The notes: generated by a model from the letters alone, not told the origin. A stretch of DNA of 13,542 bases from an uncultured Actinomycetes bacterium (GCA_937888775.1 CALAQT010000202.1:1-13542); one strand, 5' to 3'. Counted from the stretch's first letter, positions 5,520 through 13,497 are shown. Made by a program: numbers and translations.

Positions 5520-6896
5520 TTGACTGCTGAGATGGCTGTTACGCTTGCCGAGCGCCATACCAACGGGCCCTTTGGCCGTCGACGGCGCGCCAAACCCATG
5601 GAGAAGTTCGTCATCGAAGGCGGCGTTCCACTGTCCGGCACGATGGTTCCCGCCGGCAACAAGAATGGCGCGCTGCCCATCCTGGCCTCGACCGTGCTCA
5701 CGGAGGACGAGGTGATCGTGCGCAACGTGCCTCGCATTCGCGACGTCGAGGCGATGCTCGAGATCCTGCGCACGATCGGCGTGGACGTCACGTGGCGCGG
5801 TCCCAACGAGTTGGCGCTGTGCGCGGCGAACGTGGGCGCTGTCGAGATCGAGCGCGAGCTCGCCGAGCTGATCCGCGCCTCCTTCCTGCTCGCCGGGCCG
5901 CTGCTCGCGCGCTTCCACCGCGCCGTCATGCCGCCTCCGGGCGGCGACGTGATCGGCCGCCGGCGCCTGGACCCCCACCTCGATGCGTTCCGCGCGATGG
6001 GCGCGCGCGCCGACTGCGGCCGCGAGATCGTGCTCAGCGCCCCCAACGGCCTGCGCCCCACGGACGTGTTCATGGACGAGCCCTCCGTGATGGCCACCGA
6101 GAACGCGCTGATGGCCGCCGCGCTGACGCCGGGGACGACCGTGATCGGCAACGCCGCGTGCGAGCCGCACGTGCAGGACCTCGCGCGCATGCTCGTGAAG
6201 ATGGGCGCGGACATCCAGGGCATCGGCTCCAACCTCGTCACCGTTCACGGCGCCGAGCGGCTGCACGGCTGCGAGCACGACGTCGCCCCCGACCACATCG
6301 AGATCGGGAGCTTCATGGCCCTCGCGGGCGTCACGGGCGGCGAACTGCGCATCAAGGACACCGTTCCAGCCGACCTGCGCATGATCCGCCTGGTCTTCGA
6401 ACGGGTGGGGCTGCGCTCGGAACTGCAGGGCAACGACGTCGTCGTGCCCGGCGGGCAGAAGCTCGTCGTTCGGGCCGACGTGGGGGAGTACAAGAGCAAG
6501 ATCCAGGATGGACCCTGGCCCGCCTTCCCGGCCGATCTCACGTCGATCGCCGTCGCGCTCGCCACCCAGGCCGAGGGCTCGATCCTCGTGCACGAGTGGA
6601 TGTTCGAGAACCGGCTGATCTTCACCGACAAGCTCATCCTGATGGGCGCCGACATCGTCATGTGCGACCCCCACCGCGCGATCATCACCGGGCCGCGCCG
6701 CCTGCGCGGCGAGCGCGTGGAGTCTCCGGACATCCGCGCCGGGATGGCGATGCTGGTGGCAGCGCTGTGCGCCGAGGGCCGCAGCGAGATCGGCAACATC
6801 CGCCAGATCGACCGGGGCTATGAGCGCATCGACGAGCGCCTGCGCGACCTCGGCGCCCGCATCGAGCGCGTGGCCACAGAGCCCGTCCCCGCGTAA
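5520..6896 (+). CDS. murA: UDP-N-acetylglucosamine 1-carboxyvinyltransferase (MurA), Asp active-site variant
   Basis: MurA transfers enolpyruvate from PEP to UDP-GlcNAc, the first committed step of peptidoglycan synthesis in the cytoplasm. The EPSP-synthase-type fold is recognisable: AGNKNGALPIL near the N-terminus holds the conserved Lys48/Asn49 (22/23 in family numbering). GPLLARFHRAVMPPPGG leads into the catalytic loop, and FPADL holds the catalytic Asp. FENRLIF and the Arg of SPDIRAG follow. The loop reads GGDVIGRRRLDPH, so the usual Cys (E. coli Cys115) is Asp143 (117 from Met27). That substitution is known from fosfomycin-insensitive MurA of Mycobacterium and Chlamydia. From TTG 5520 the protein has 458 residues, with a basic 26-residue extension before MEKFVIEGG; ATG 5598 would give a family-like 432. 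PWPAFPADL and CDPHRAII suggest a divergent MurA clade. It precedes hisZ by 12 nt, probably in one operon. Confidence 0.92.
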   Translation: MTAEMAVTLAERHTNGPFGRRRRAKPMEKFVIEGGVPLSGTMVPAGNKNGALPILASTVLTEDEVIVRNVPRIRDVEAMLEILRTIGVDVTWRGPNELALCAANVGAVEIERELAELIRASFLLAGPLLARFHRAVMPPPGGDVIGRRRLDPHLDAFRAMGARADCGREIVLSAPNGLRPTDVFMDEPSVMATENALMAAALTPGTTVIGNAACEPHVQDLARMLVKMGADIQGIGSNLVTVHGAERLHGCEHDVAPDHIEIGSFMALAGVTGGELRIKDTVPADLRMIRLVFERVGLRSELQGNDVVVPGGQKLVVRADVGEYKSKIQDGPWPAFPADLTSIAVALATQAEGSILVHEWMFENRLIFTDKLILMGADIVMCDPHRAIITGPRRLRGERVESPDIRAGMAMLVAALCAEGRSEIGNIRQIDRGYERIDERLRDLGARIERVATEPVPA

Positions 6897-6908
6897 CCTC
6901 GGGTCGCG

Positions 6909-7964
6909 ATGATCCATCCCATTCCCAGCGGCACGCGCGACGTGCTCCCCGACGAGACGCGCGAGGTGCGCGCGATAACCGACACGCTGCGCGGCGTCTT
7001 CGAGCGCCACGAATACGGCGAGATCTATACGCCTGCGCTCGAGTATGAGTCCGTGCTCGCGCGCGCGGACATGGCCGAAGCCCGCCCCGCCTACCGCGTC
7101 TTCGACGAGACAGGCGCTGTGCTCGTGCTGCGCTCGGACATGACCGTGCCGATCGCCCGCGTCGTCGCCACGCGCTATGCGGCGAGCGAGCCGCCGCTGC
7201 GCTTCTGCTACTTCGCCCACTGCTACCGCGGGGTGCGCCCGCAGCGCGGGCAGCCCCGCGAGCTGCTCCAGGCCGGCATCGAGCTGATCGGCTCGCCCGC
7301 TCCGCAGGGCACCGCCGAGGCGCTCACCGTGCTCTGCCACTCACTCGACGCCACGGGTCTGAAGGACTACCGGATCGGGCTCGGCGACGCGTCGCTGTTC
7401 CCGGCCCTGATGGCCAGCCTGGAGTTGCCCGATGAGGTCCGACCCGGCCTGCTCGAGGCGCTCGTGAAGCGCGACTTCGTAGGGCTCGAACACATGCTCG
7501 GGGAGTCCGGGCTCTCCGGCGAGGCCACGAGGATGCTGCTCGAGATCCCCCAGCGCCGCGGCGGCCCCGAGGTGCTCGACGACCTGCCCGCGCCCGCCCA
7601 GGAGGCCGTCACGGGCCTGCGGCGCGTGCACGAGCTGCTCGCGCCGCCCGTCGCCGAGCGTGTGATCTTCGATCTCGGCCTCGTGCGCAACATCGGCTAC
7701 TACACCGGCGCCGTCTTCGAGGTCTACGACCCCGCGCTCGGGGCCCCGCTCGGCGGCGGCGGGCGCTACGACGACCTGCTCGGCCGATTCGGGCGCAGGC
7801 TGCCCGCGGTCGGCTTCGCCCTCGGAGTGGACCGCCTGCACATCGCGCTGGCGGGCGAGGAGCGCGGGACCGGCGCCCTGATCGCGGGCCCCGACGGCCC
7901 CCTCGCGGCGCCCACCGCCCCGACGGCCTCCGCCACCGCACCGGGCGCCGAGCCCGCGCCATGA
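6909..7964 (+). CDS. hisZ: ATP phosphoribosyltransferase regulatory subunit (HisZ)
   Basis: HisZ is a catalytically inactive paralogue of histidyl-tRNA synthetase. It joins short-form HisG in an octameric enzyme and confers activity and histidine feedback control. The 351-residue product keeps class II synthetase features: PSGTRDVLP (6–14), motif 2 FCYFAHCYRG (99–108), the YYTG element (264–267), GGGGRYDDLLGRFG (282–295) and motif 3 VGFALGVDRL (301–310). The C-terminal anticodon-binding domain of a real HisRS is missing. Instead there is an Ala/Pro/Gly tail (about 315–351). The immediate neighbour is a short HisG lacking the regulatory domain, which supports HisZ over HisS. Its ATGA overlaps the hisG start by 4 bp, implying translational coupling. 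No clear Shine-Dalgarno precedes the ATG. Confidence 0.92.
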   Translation: MIHPIPSGTRDVLPDETREVRAITDTLRGVFERHEYGEIYTPALEYESVLARADMAEARPAYRVFDETGAVLVLRSDMTVPIARVVATRYAASEPPLRFCYFAHCYRGVRPQRGQPRELLQAGIELIGSPAPQGTAEALTVLCHSLDATGLKDYRIGLGDASLFPALMASLELPDEVRPGLLEALVKRDFVGLEHMLGESGLSGEATRMLLEIPQRRGGPEVLDDLPAPAQEAVTGLRRVHELLAPPVAERVIFDLGLVRNIGYYTGAVFEVYDPALGAPLGGGGRYDDLLGRFGRRLPAVGFALGVDRLHIALAGEERGTGALIAGPDGPLAAPTAPTASATAPGAEPAP

Positions 7965-8635
7965 GCCCCACCAACGGCCTCATCATCGCCGTGCCGCGGG
8001 GTGCCCTGTTCGCAGGCACCGTGGACCTGCTCGCGGGCCTCGGGCTCCAGACCGAGGAGCTGCGCTCCAACGACCGCAAGCTGCTGTTCGAGGACATCGG
8101 CGTGATCACGATGCGCCCCACCGACGTCCCCACATACGTCGAGGCCGGCGCCGCCGACCTGGGCGTCACGGGCAAGGACGTGCTGCTCGAGCAGGCCGCC
8201 GAGCACCCCGGCGAAGGTGGGCGCGAGGTCTATGAGCTGATGGACCTCGGCTACGGCCGCTGCACGATGGTGCTCGCCAGCAAGGCCGGCCCGGATCCCG
8301 CCCTGGAGGCGCTGCGCCGCCTGGGTGTGATGCGGGTCGCCACCAAGTACCCGCGCATCGCGCGGCGGCACCTCGAAGAGACCGGCCGCCAAGCGGAGAT
8401 CGTCGAGGTCAAAGGCTCCGTGGAGCTCGCTCCGCTGACGGGCATGGTCGAGGCGATCGTCGACCTCACCGCCACCGGCACCACGCTGCGCGAGAACAAC
8501 CTGATCGTGCGCGAGGAGATCGTGGAGTGCACCGCCCGGCTGATCGCCAACCCCGTCGCGCACAAGCTCAAGGCGGCGCGCATGGACGATCTCATGGAGC
8601 GACTGCGCGGACTGCCCGGCGCCGGCGGCGCCTGA
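7961..8635 (+). CDS. hisG: ATP phosphoribosyltransferase, short-form catalytic subunit (HisG)
   Basis: HisG condenses ATP and PRPP to phosphoribosyl-ATP, the first and controlled step of histidine synthesis. The 224-residue length matches the short HisG(S) type, which has only the catalytic periplasmic-binding-protein-like core and needs HisZ. Motifs are IIAVPRGALF (8–17), GAADLGVTGKDVL (63–75), RVATKYPRIARRHL (125–138) and the PRPP-binding loop AIVDLTATGTTLRENNL (165–181). The ~80-residue C-terminal regulatory domain of long HisG is absent. This fits the adjacent hisZ and differs from Mycobacterium or Streptomyces, where the long form is used. The stop is 3 nt before hisD. Confidence 0.95.
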   Translation: MSPTNGLIIAVPRGALFAGTVDLLAGLGLQTEELRSNDRKLLFEDIGVITMRPTDVPTYVEAGAADLGVTGKDVLLEQAAEHPGEGGREVYELMDLGYGRCTMVLASKAGPDPALEALRRLGVMRVATKYPRIARRHLEETGRQAEIVEVKGSVELAPLTGMVEAIVDLTATGTTLRENNLIVREEIVECTARLIANPVAHKLKAARMDDLMERLRGLPGAGGA

Positions 8636-8638
8636 GCC

Positions 8639-9943
8639 ATGCGCCTTCAGCGGCTCGAGCTCGGCGAGGTGGAGTGGCTCGGCGCCAGCGCCGCCGCCGA
8701 GCGGCTGCGCGCGCTCGTCCCGGGAGCAGCCGCCGTCCAGGAGCAGGTGCGCGAGATCGTCGAGGGGGTGCGCACCGGCGGCGATGCCGCCGTCGCCCGC
8801 TACACGAGCAGGTTCGACAGCGCCGGCGCCGAGCCCGGGCCGCTGCTGGTGACCCCCGAGGAGCTCGACGCCGCGATCGTGGCGATGCCGCGCGAGCTCA
8901 TCGCAGGCCTGCAGGTCAGCATCGCCAACGTCGCGCTCGTCGCCGAGGCCGGCGTGGGCCACGACGTCGCCGTGGACCTCCCGCAGGGGCAGCGCATCGT
9001 CCTGCGCGAGGTGCCCGTGGCCTCCGCAGCGGTGTACGTGCCGGGCGGGCGCGCTCCCTATCCGAGCACCGTCGTCATGGGCGTCGTGACCGCGCGCGCC
9101 GCCGGCGTGGTCGACGTGGTCGTGTGCTCGCCGCCCGGCCCGGACGGCCAGATCGACCCCGTGATCCTCGGGACGTGCAGGCTGTGCGGCGTCGAGCGCG
9201 TCTACCGCATGGGCGGCGCGCATGCGATCGCGGCGCTCGCGCTCGGCACCGAGACGGTGGGCCGCGTGGATGTCATCGTGGGGCCCGGCAACCTCTACGT
9301 GCAGGAGGCCAAGCACCAGCTCTCCGCCACCGTCGGCATCGACGGCTTCGCCGGCCCCAGCGACCTGCTGATCGCGCTCGGCGCGGACTCCGGCGCGCGG
9401 GAGCTGAGGCTCGCGGCGCTCGACATGCTCGCGCAGGCCGAGCACGGCGAGGGCAGTCTCGTCGTGGCCGCCTCCTCCTCCGGGGCTGTCTGCGACGGCC
9501 TGGCCGGGGCGCTCGACGAGCTCATCGTCGAGCGCCCCACCGTCGGCGAGGCCGCCTTCGCGATCGCCCACGTCGCCTCAGCGCGCGAGGCGCTCGCGCT
9601 GGCCAACGCCTTCGCACCCGAGCACCTCCAGCTGATCGGAGCCGACGTCGAGGCGCTCGCGCCGATGGTGCGCTCGGCCGGGTGCCTGTTCCTCGGCATC
9701 GAGAGCGCCACCGCCTTCGGCGACTATGTCGCCGGCTCCAACCACGTGCTGCCCACCGCCGGAGCCGCGCGCTTCGCCTCCACGCTCTCACCGCGGCACT
9801 TTCGCCGGCGCATGTCCGAGGTCCGCATCGGCGCGGCCGCCGATCGCCTCGCCGCCGCCGGCGCCCCGATCGCCCGCGCCGAGGGCTTCGAGGTGCACGC
9901 CGAGTCGATGGAGGCCCGCATCGTGGAGAATCCCGAGACATGA
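8639..9943 (+). CDS. hisD: Histidinol dehydrogenase (HisD)
   Basis: HisD is a zinc enzyme that oxidises L-histidinol to L-histidine in two NAD-dependent steps, the last step of the pathway. The 434-residue length is normal. Signatures include AVYVPGGRAPYPSTVVMG (131–148), MGGAHAIAALALGTETV (191–207), GPGNLYVQEAKHQL (215–228) and GIDGFAGPSDLL (233–244). By alignment with the E. coli enzyme, the zinc ligands are Gln266, His269, Asp362 and His420. The catalytic pair is Glu328/His329 in APEHLQL. All are present, so the enzyme should be active. The final ATGA overlaps hisB; hisC, which often sits between these two genes in Actinobacteria, is not there. Confidence 0.97.
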   Translation: MRLQRLELGEVEWLGASAAAERLRALVPGAAAVQEQVREIVEGVRTGGDAAVARYTSRFDSAGAEPGPLLVTPEELDAAIVAMPRELIAGLQVSIANVALVAEAGVGHDVAVDLPQGQRIVLREVPVASAAVYVPGGRAPYPSTVVMGVVTARAAGVVDVVVCSPPGPDGQIDPVILGTCRLCGVERVYRMGGAHAIAALALGTETVGRVDVIVGPGNLYVQEAKHQLSATVGIDGFAGPSDLLIALGADSGARELRLAALDMLAQAEHGEGSLVVAASSSGAVCDGLAGALDELIVERPTVGEAAFAIAHVASAREALALANAFAPEHLQLIGADVEALAPMVRSAGCLFLGIESATAFGDYVAGSNHVLPTAGAARFASTLSPRHFRRRMSEVRIGAAADRLAAAGAPIARAEGFEVHAESMEARIVENPET

Positions 9944-10533
9944 CACGCACCGCCACCATCGAGCGCGCCACCGGGGAGACCGACGTGCGGCTCACGCTCA
10001 CGCTCGAAGGCAGCGGGGCAGGTAGCCGCCAGACGGGCGTGGGCTTCCTCGACCACATGCTCGACCTGCTCGCGCGCCACGGGCGCATGGACCTCGAGGT
10101 CGCAGTCAGCGGCGACCTGGAGACGGGTGCCCACCACACCGCCGAGGACACCGCGATCGTGCTCGGCCAGGCGCTCGACACGGCGCTCGGCGATCGCGCC
10201 CGCATCGTGCGCTACGGCGCCGCGGTCGTGCCCATGGACGAGGCGCGCGCCAGCTGCGCGATCGACATCTCCGGACGCCCCTTCACGCTGTTCGAGGCCG
10301 AGCTGCCGCCCGGATCCACCGGCGGCTTCGAGCACGAGCTGACCGAGGAGTTCTTCCGGGCGCTCGCCAACGCGGCCAAGCTGACGCTGCACCTGCGCGT
10401 GGAAGCCGGCAGCAACGCCCATCACATGATCGAGGCAGCCTTCAAGGCCTTCGCCCGCGCGCTGCGCGAGGCGGTGTCGATCGACCCCACCGAGACCGGG
10501 ATCCCGAGCACGAAGGGCACGCTGACATCGTGA
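9940..10533 (+). CDS. hisB: Imidazoleglycerol-phosphate dehydratase (HisB)
   Basis: HisB removes water from imidazole glycerol phosphate to give imidazole acetol phosphate. The 197-residue product is the single-function dehydratase, without the N-terminal phosphatase domain of enterobacterial HisB. It starts RTATIERATGETDV and has the repeated metal-binding motifs: GFLDHML (35–41), HHTAEDTAI (65–73), EAGSNAHHMIEAAFKA (155–170) and the terminal STKG (190–193). The ATG at 9940 overlaps the hisD stop (ATGA). The same frame is open further upstream across hisD, but that part is not coding. The stop overlaps hisH by 4 bp (GTGA). Confidence 0.96.
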   Translation: MTRTATIERATGETDVRLTLTLEGSGAGSRQTGVGFLDHMLDLLARHGRMDLEVAVSGDLETGAHHTAEDTAIVLGQALDTALGDRARIVRYGAAVVPMDEARASCAIDISGRPFTLFEAELPPGSTGGFEHELTEEFFRALANAAKLTLHLRVEAGSNAHHMIEAAFKAFARALREAVSIDPTETGIPSTKGTLTS

Positions 10534-11192
10534 GCCCCCTGATCGAAGAGCCCGTGGACATCGCGATCGTCGACTACGGCATGGGCAACCGCCGCTCGGT
10601 CGAGAAGGCTCTCGAGCACATCGGCGTGCGCGCCGACATCAGCGGCCGGCCCGAGCGCCTGCGCGCGGCCACCGGGCTGATCCTGCCCGGTGTGGGCGCG
10701 TTTCCCAGGGCGATGGCGAACCTGCGCGAGCTGGGCCTCGACGAGCTGCTGCGCGAGCGCGTCGCCGGCGGCGCCCCCGTGCTCGGGATCTGCCTGGGCA
10801 TGCAGCTCGCCTTCGACTCCTCCACCGAGCTCGGTGGCGCCGAGGGCCTGGGCATCGTCCCCGGCGAGGTCCGCGCGCTCACCGCGGGATCGCTGAAGCT
10901 GCCCCACATCGGCTGGAACGAGGTGCGCTTCCAGCGGCCGCGCTCGCGCCTGGTCGAGGACCTGCCCGAACGCTGCGCCTTCTACCACGTGCACTCCTTC
11001 GCGCCCGTGCCCGCGCTGCAGGAGGACGTGCTCGGAACCGCCGAGTACGGCGCGCCGTTCGTGACAGCCGTCGAGCACGGCTCCTTCTACGGCGTGCAGT
11101 TCCACCCCGAGAAGTCCTCCGCCGCGGGCCTGCGCCTGCTCGCGAACTTCGCCCGCATCTGCCTCGCCGCCCGCGCACCGGTCGCCCGGTGA
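10530..11192 (+). CDS. hisH: Imidazole glycerol phosphate synthase, glutaminase subunit (HisH)
   Basis: HisH is the class I glutamine amidotransferase that hydrolyses glutamine and channels ammonia to HisF. The 220-residue product shows IVDYGMGN (13–20), the oxyanion region LPGVGAF (52–58), the nucleophile elbow GICLGMQ with Cys88, and the catalytic His192 and Glu194 in QFHPEKSS. LKLPHIGWN (122–130) and FYHVHSF (151–157) are also typical. GTG 10530 overlaps the hisB stop. An internal GTG at 10554 would remove eight residues and give the more usual N-terminus, so the start is open. Its partner HisF lies two genes downstream, with hisA between them. Confidence 0.96.
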   Translation: MSPLIEEPVDIAIVDYGMGNRRSVEKALEHIGVRADISGRPERLRAATGLILPGVGAFPRAMANLRELGLDELLRERVAGGAPVLGICLGMQLAFDSSTELGGAEGLGIVPGEVRALTAGSLKLPHIGWNEVRFQRPRSRLVEDLPERCAFYHVHSFAPVPALQEDVLGTAEYGAPFVTAVEHGSFYGVQFHPEKSSAAGLRLLANFARICLAARAPVAR

Positions 11193-11917
11193 AGCTCTAC
11201 CCCGCGATCGACATCCTCGGCGGCAACGCCGTGCGCCTGGTCAAGGGCGACTTCGACGCCAAGACGGTCTACGAGGAGGACCCGCTCGCGGCCGCCCGCG
11301 GCTGGACCCGGGCGGGCGCGCAGCGGCTGCACGTCGTCGACCTCGACGGCGCCAGGGGCGGCGCGCCGGTCAATCTCGAGCACCTGCGGCGCATCGCCCA
11401 CGAGCTCGGCGTGCCCGTGCAGTTCGGCGGCGGCCTGCGCTCCGCCAGGGCCGTCGCCGACGCGCTGGCCGCAGGCGCCCAGCGCGTGATCCTCGGCACC
11501 GCCGCCTTCACCGACCCCGACCTGCTGCTGCGCGTCCTCGACGCGCACGGCCCCTCGCGGGTGCTCGTCTCCGTGGACGTGCGCGGCGGGCACGTGTCCA
11601 CGGCGGGGTGGACGCAGACCACCGAGCTGAGCACCTCAGCGGTGCTCGAGCGCCTGCACGCCAGCGGCGTGCGCAACCTCGTCTACACGAACGTCGACCG
11701 CGACGGGATGCTCGAGGGGCCCGACCTCCAGGAGGTCGCCGAGATCGCCGCCGCCGTGCAGGGAACGGTGCTCTACTCCGGCGGCATCGGCGCGCTCGCG
11801 GACCTCGAGGGGCTAGCGGGCCTCGAGCAGCCGAGCCTCCACGGCGTGATCGTCGGCAAGGCGCTCTACGAGGGCCGCTTCACAGTCGCCGAGGCCCGCA
11901 CCGCGCTCGGCGACTGA
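11189..11917 (+). CDS. hisA: Phosphoribosylformimino-AICAR-P isomerase (HisA)
   Basis: HisA is a (βα)8-barrel that performs the Amadori rearrangement of ProFAR to PRFAR. The 242-residue product begins MKLYPAIDILGGNAVRL. It carries the general-acid/base pair Asp8 and Asp130 (VSVDVRGG), and Asp170 in NVDRDGM. The phosphate-binding loops are QFGGGLRS (78–85) and YSGGIG followed by VGKALYEGRF. In many Actinobacteria the orthologue is the dual-function PriA, which also works in tryptophan synthesis. Separating HisA from PriA would need alignment of the substrate loops. The GTG start overlaps the hisH stop by 4 bp, and 69 nt of spacer separate it from hisF, the only real gap in the his genes. Confidence 0.94.
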   Translation: MKLYPAIDILGGNAVRLVKGDFDAKTVYEEDPLAAARGWTRAGAQRLHVVDLDGARGGAPVNLEHLRRIAHELGVPVQFGGGLRSARAVADALAAGAQRVILGTAAFTDPDLLLRVLDAHGPSRVLVSVDVRGGHVSTAGWTQTTELSTSAVLERLHASGVRNLVYTNVDRDGMLEGPDLQEVAEIAAAVQGTVLYSGGIGALADLEGLAGLEQPSLHGVIVGKALYEGRFTVAEARTALGD

Positions 11918-11919
11918 CT

Positions 11920-11958
11920 CCCGCCGCGCGCTCGCGCGAGCTGTCCGCGGGCGGCGGG
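11920..11958 (+). other. Intercistronic hairpin between hisA and hisF
   Basis: CCCGCCGC (11920–11927) is the exact reverse complement of GCGGCGGG (11951–11958). The loop itself contains the self-complementary GCTCGCGCGAGC (11930–11941). It begins 3 nt after the hisA stop. There is no T tract, so it is more likely an mRNA-stabilising or partial termination structure than a full terminator. Confidence 0.55.
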
Positions 11959-11974
11959 GCGTTGGGCCGGCCGG

Positions 11975-11980
11975 TACGGT
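11975..11980 (+). promoter_or_regulatory. Candidate −10 element for a leaderless hisF transcript
   Basis: TACGGT matches the TANNNT −10 pattern and ends 6 nt before the hisF GTG, the spacing seen for leaderless actinobacterial mRNAs. Only a weak GGTGG (11978–11982) could act as a Shine-Dalgarno. No convincing −35 is visible. Confidence 0.35.
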
Positions 11981-11986
11981 GGACGG

Positions 11987-12772
11987 GTGCACTACAAGCG
12001 CGTGATCCCCTGTCTCGACGTCGATGCCGGCCGTGTGGTCAAGGGCGTCGAATTCGTCGACATCCGCGACGCGGGCGACCCCGTGGAGCTCGCCGCGCAC
12101 TACGACCGCGAGGGCGCCGATGAGCTCGTCTTCCTGGACATCACCGCCACGCACGAGAAGCGCGAGACGATCGCGCGGCTCGCGCGCAGCACCGCCGACG
12201 AGGTGTTCGTCCCGTTCACCATCGGCGGCGGCATCCGCTCCGTCAGCGACGCGCAGGCCGTGCTCGACGCGGGCGCGGACAAGGTATCGGTGAACTCCGC
12301 CGCGCTCGCGCGCCCGCAGCTCCTCGACGAGCTCGCGGAGGTCTTCGGCGCCCAGTGCGTCGTGCTCGCGATCGACGCCAAGGCCTCCGCGCCCGCCGGC
12401 GAGGGCGCACCGGCGCCCCGCGCCTGGGAGGCCTATCTCGCCGGCGGGCGCACCGCCACCGGACGCGACGTCGTGGACTGGGCGCGCGAGGGGGTGGAGC
12501 GCGGGGCGGGGGAGATCCTGCTCACGAGCATGGACCGCGACGGCACGAGCGACGGCTATGACCTGCCCCTCACCAGCGCCGTCAGCGGCGCGGTCAGCGT
12601 TCCCGTGATCGCCTCCGGCGGGGCCGGCGAGCTCGAGCACCTCACCCAGGCGCTGCGAGCGGGCGCCGACGCGGTCCTGTGCGCCTCGATATTCCACTAC
12701 GGGCGCTTCAGCGTCGCCGAGGCCAAGGCTCACCTCGCCGCCGCGGGGATCCCGGTGCGCGAGGTCCCCTAG
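11987..12772 (+). CDS. hisF: Imidazole glycerol phosphate synthase, cyclase subunit (HisF)
   Basis: HisF is the (βα)8-barrel cyclase that uses ammonia from HisH and PRFAR to make imidazole glycerol phosphate and AICAR. The 261-residue product starts [20 protein letters not shown]. It has the catalytic Asp11 and Asp130 (VLAIDAKA) and the phosphate-binding loops FTIGGGIRS (77–85) and IASGGAGEL (208–216). [19 protein letters not shown] (178–196) is very close to the family pattern. A slightly longer Ala/Pro-rich loop after Asp130 (about 133–146) is unremarkable. The start is GTG with weak ribosome binding. It is followed after 2 nt by the cca-like gene rather than the hisI found in many operons. 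Confidence 0.96.
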   Translation: MHYKRVIPCLDVDAGRVVKGVEFVDIRDAGDPVELAAHYDREGADELVFLDITATHEKRETIARLARSTADEVFVPFTIGGGIRSVSDAQAVLDAGADKVSVNSAALARPQLLDELAEVFGAQCVVLAIDAKASAPAGEGAPAPRAWEAYLAGGRTATGRDVVDWAREGVERGAGEILLTSMDRDGTSDGYDLPLTSAVSGAVSVPVIASGGAGELEHLTQALRAGADAVLCASIFHYGRFSVAEAKAHLAAAGIPVREVP

Positions 12773-12774
12773 CC

Positions 12775-13497
12775 ATGGTCGCCGACGCTCGCCGCCCCGC
12801 GCCCCCCGAGCACGCAGCCGGGGGCGCCGAGGTGCTCGCATCGCTCGCCGCGCTCCCCGGTGGCGCCGAGCTGCTGGAGCTCGGGCGCTCGCGCGGGGAC
12901 ATCGCGCTCGTCGGCGGCGCCGTGCGCGACCTGCTGCTGGGGCGCTCCCCGCGAGAGCTCGACGTGGTCGTCGGCGAGCCGCCCGCCGCGCTCGCCGAGG
13001 AGCTCGCGGGACGCCTGCGGGCCTCCGCGCCGGACGCGCCCGGGACGCCGAGCGAGACGCTGCACGAGCGCTTCGGCACTGCCGTCGTGGAGCTGGGCGC
13101 CGTCCGCGTGGACATCGCGATGCGCCGCGCCGAGAGCTACCCGGCGCCCGGCGCCCTGCCCGAGGTGCGTCCAGGCACCGTCGCGGAGGACCTGCTGCGC
13201 AGGGACTTCACCGTCAATGCGATCGCGCTGCCGCTCAGCGGCCCCGGTCGCGGCGAGCTGCAGGGCGCCGAGAACGCCCTGGAGGATCTGCGCGCGGGCC
13301 GCCTGCGGGTCCTGCACGAGCGCAGCTTCCTCGACGATCCAACCCGCCTGCTGCGCCTCGCGCGCTACCACGCGCGGCTCGGCTTCGCCGTCGAGGCGCA
13401 CACCGCCGAGCTCGCCGCCGCCGCTATTGCCGGGGGCGCAGCGGCGAGCGTGTCGCGCGCGCGCCTCGGCACGGAGCTGCGCCTGACGCTCGCCGAG
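12775..13497 (+). CDS. cca: CCA-adding enzyme / poly(A) polymerase family nucleotidyltransferase, truncated at contig end
   Basis: Class II tRNA nucleotidyltransferases add or repair the 3' CCA of tRNA. The reading frame from ATG 12775 has no stop before the window ends; 241 genuine residues are present of a family usually around 400 or more. Visible are IALVGGAVRDLLLG (43–56), the carboxylate motif as Glu61-Leu-Asp63 instead of Asp-x-Asp, and RVDIAMRR (111–118). The nucleotide-binding blocks are RRDFTVNAIAL (142–152) and FLDDPTRLLRLARY (185–198). The catalytic head and the start of the neck domain are therefore present and the C-terminal part is missing. The end is not natural: the sequence runs into sequencing adapter at 13498. 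CCA-adding versus poly(A) polymerase specificity cannot be decided from this fragment. It lies 2 nt after hisF and is probably co-transcribed. Confidence 0.85.

Noticed and set aside
4989..7340. 783-residue open frame on the − strand antisense to murA and hisZ
   Set aside because: Low-complexity His/Asp/Gly/Arg composition typical of the antisense shadow of a high-GC gene; murA and hisZ on the + strand have clear family motifs. Only the 4989–5321 end is kept as a weak small-ORF candidate.
7766..9571. 601-residue open frame on the − strand antisense to hisG and hisD
   Set aside because: Same shadow effect; no family motif, and both sense genes are complete with catalytic residues.
8527..9939. 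Long + strand frame upstream of and in frame with hisB, suggesting a fusion protein
   Set aside because: This part is the Arg/Ala-rich shadow of hisD. hisB has its own ATG at 9940 overlapping the hisD stop, the usual 4-bp coupling.
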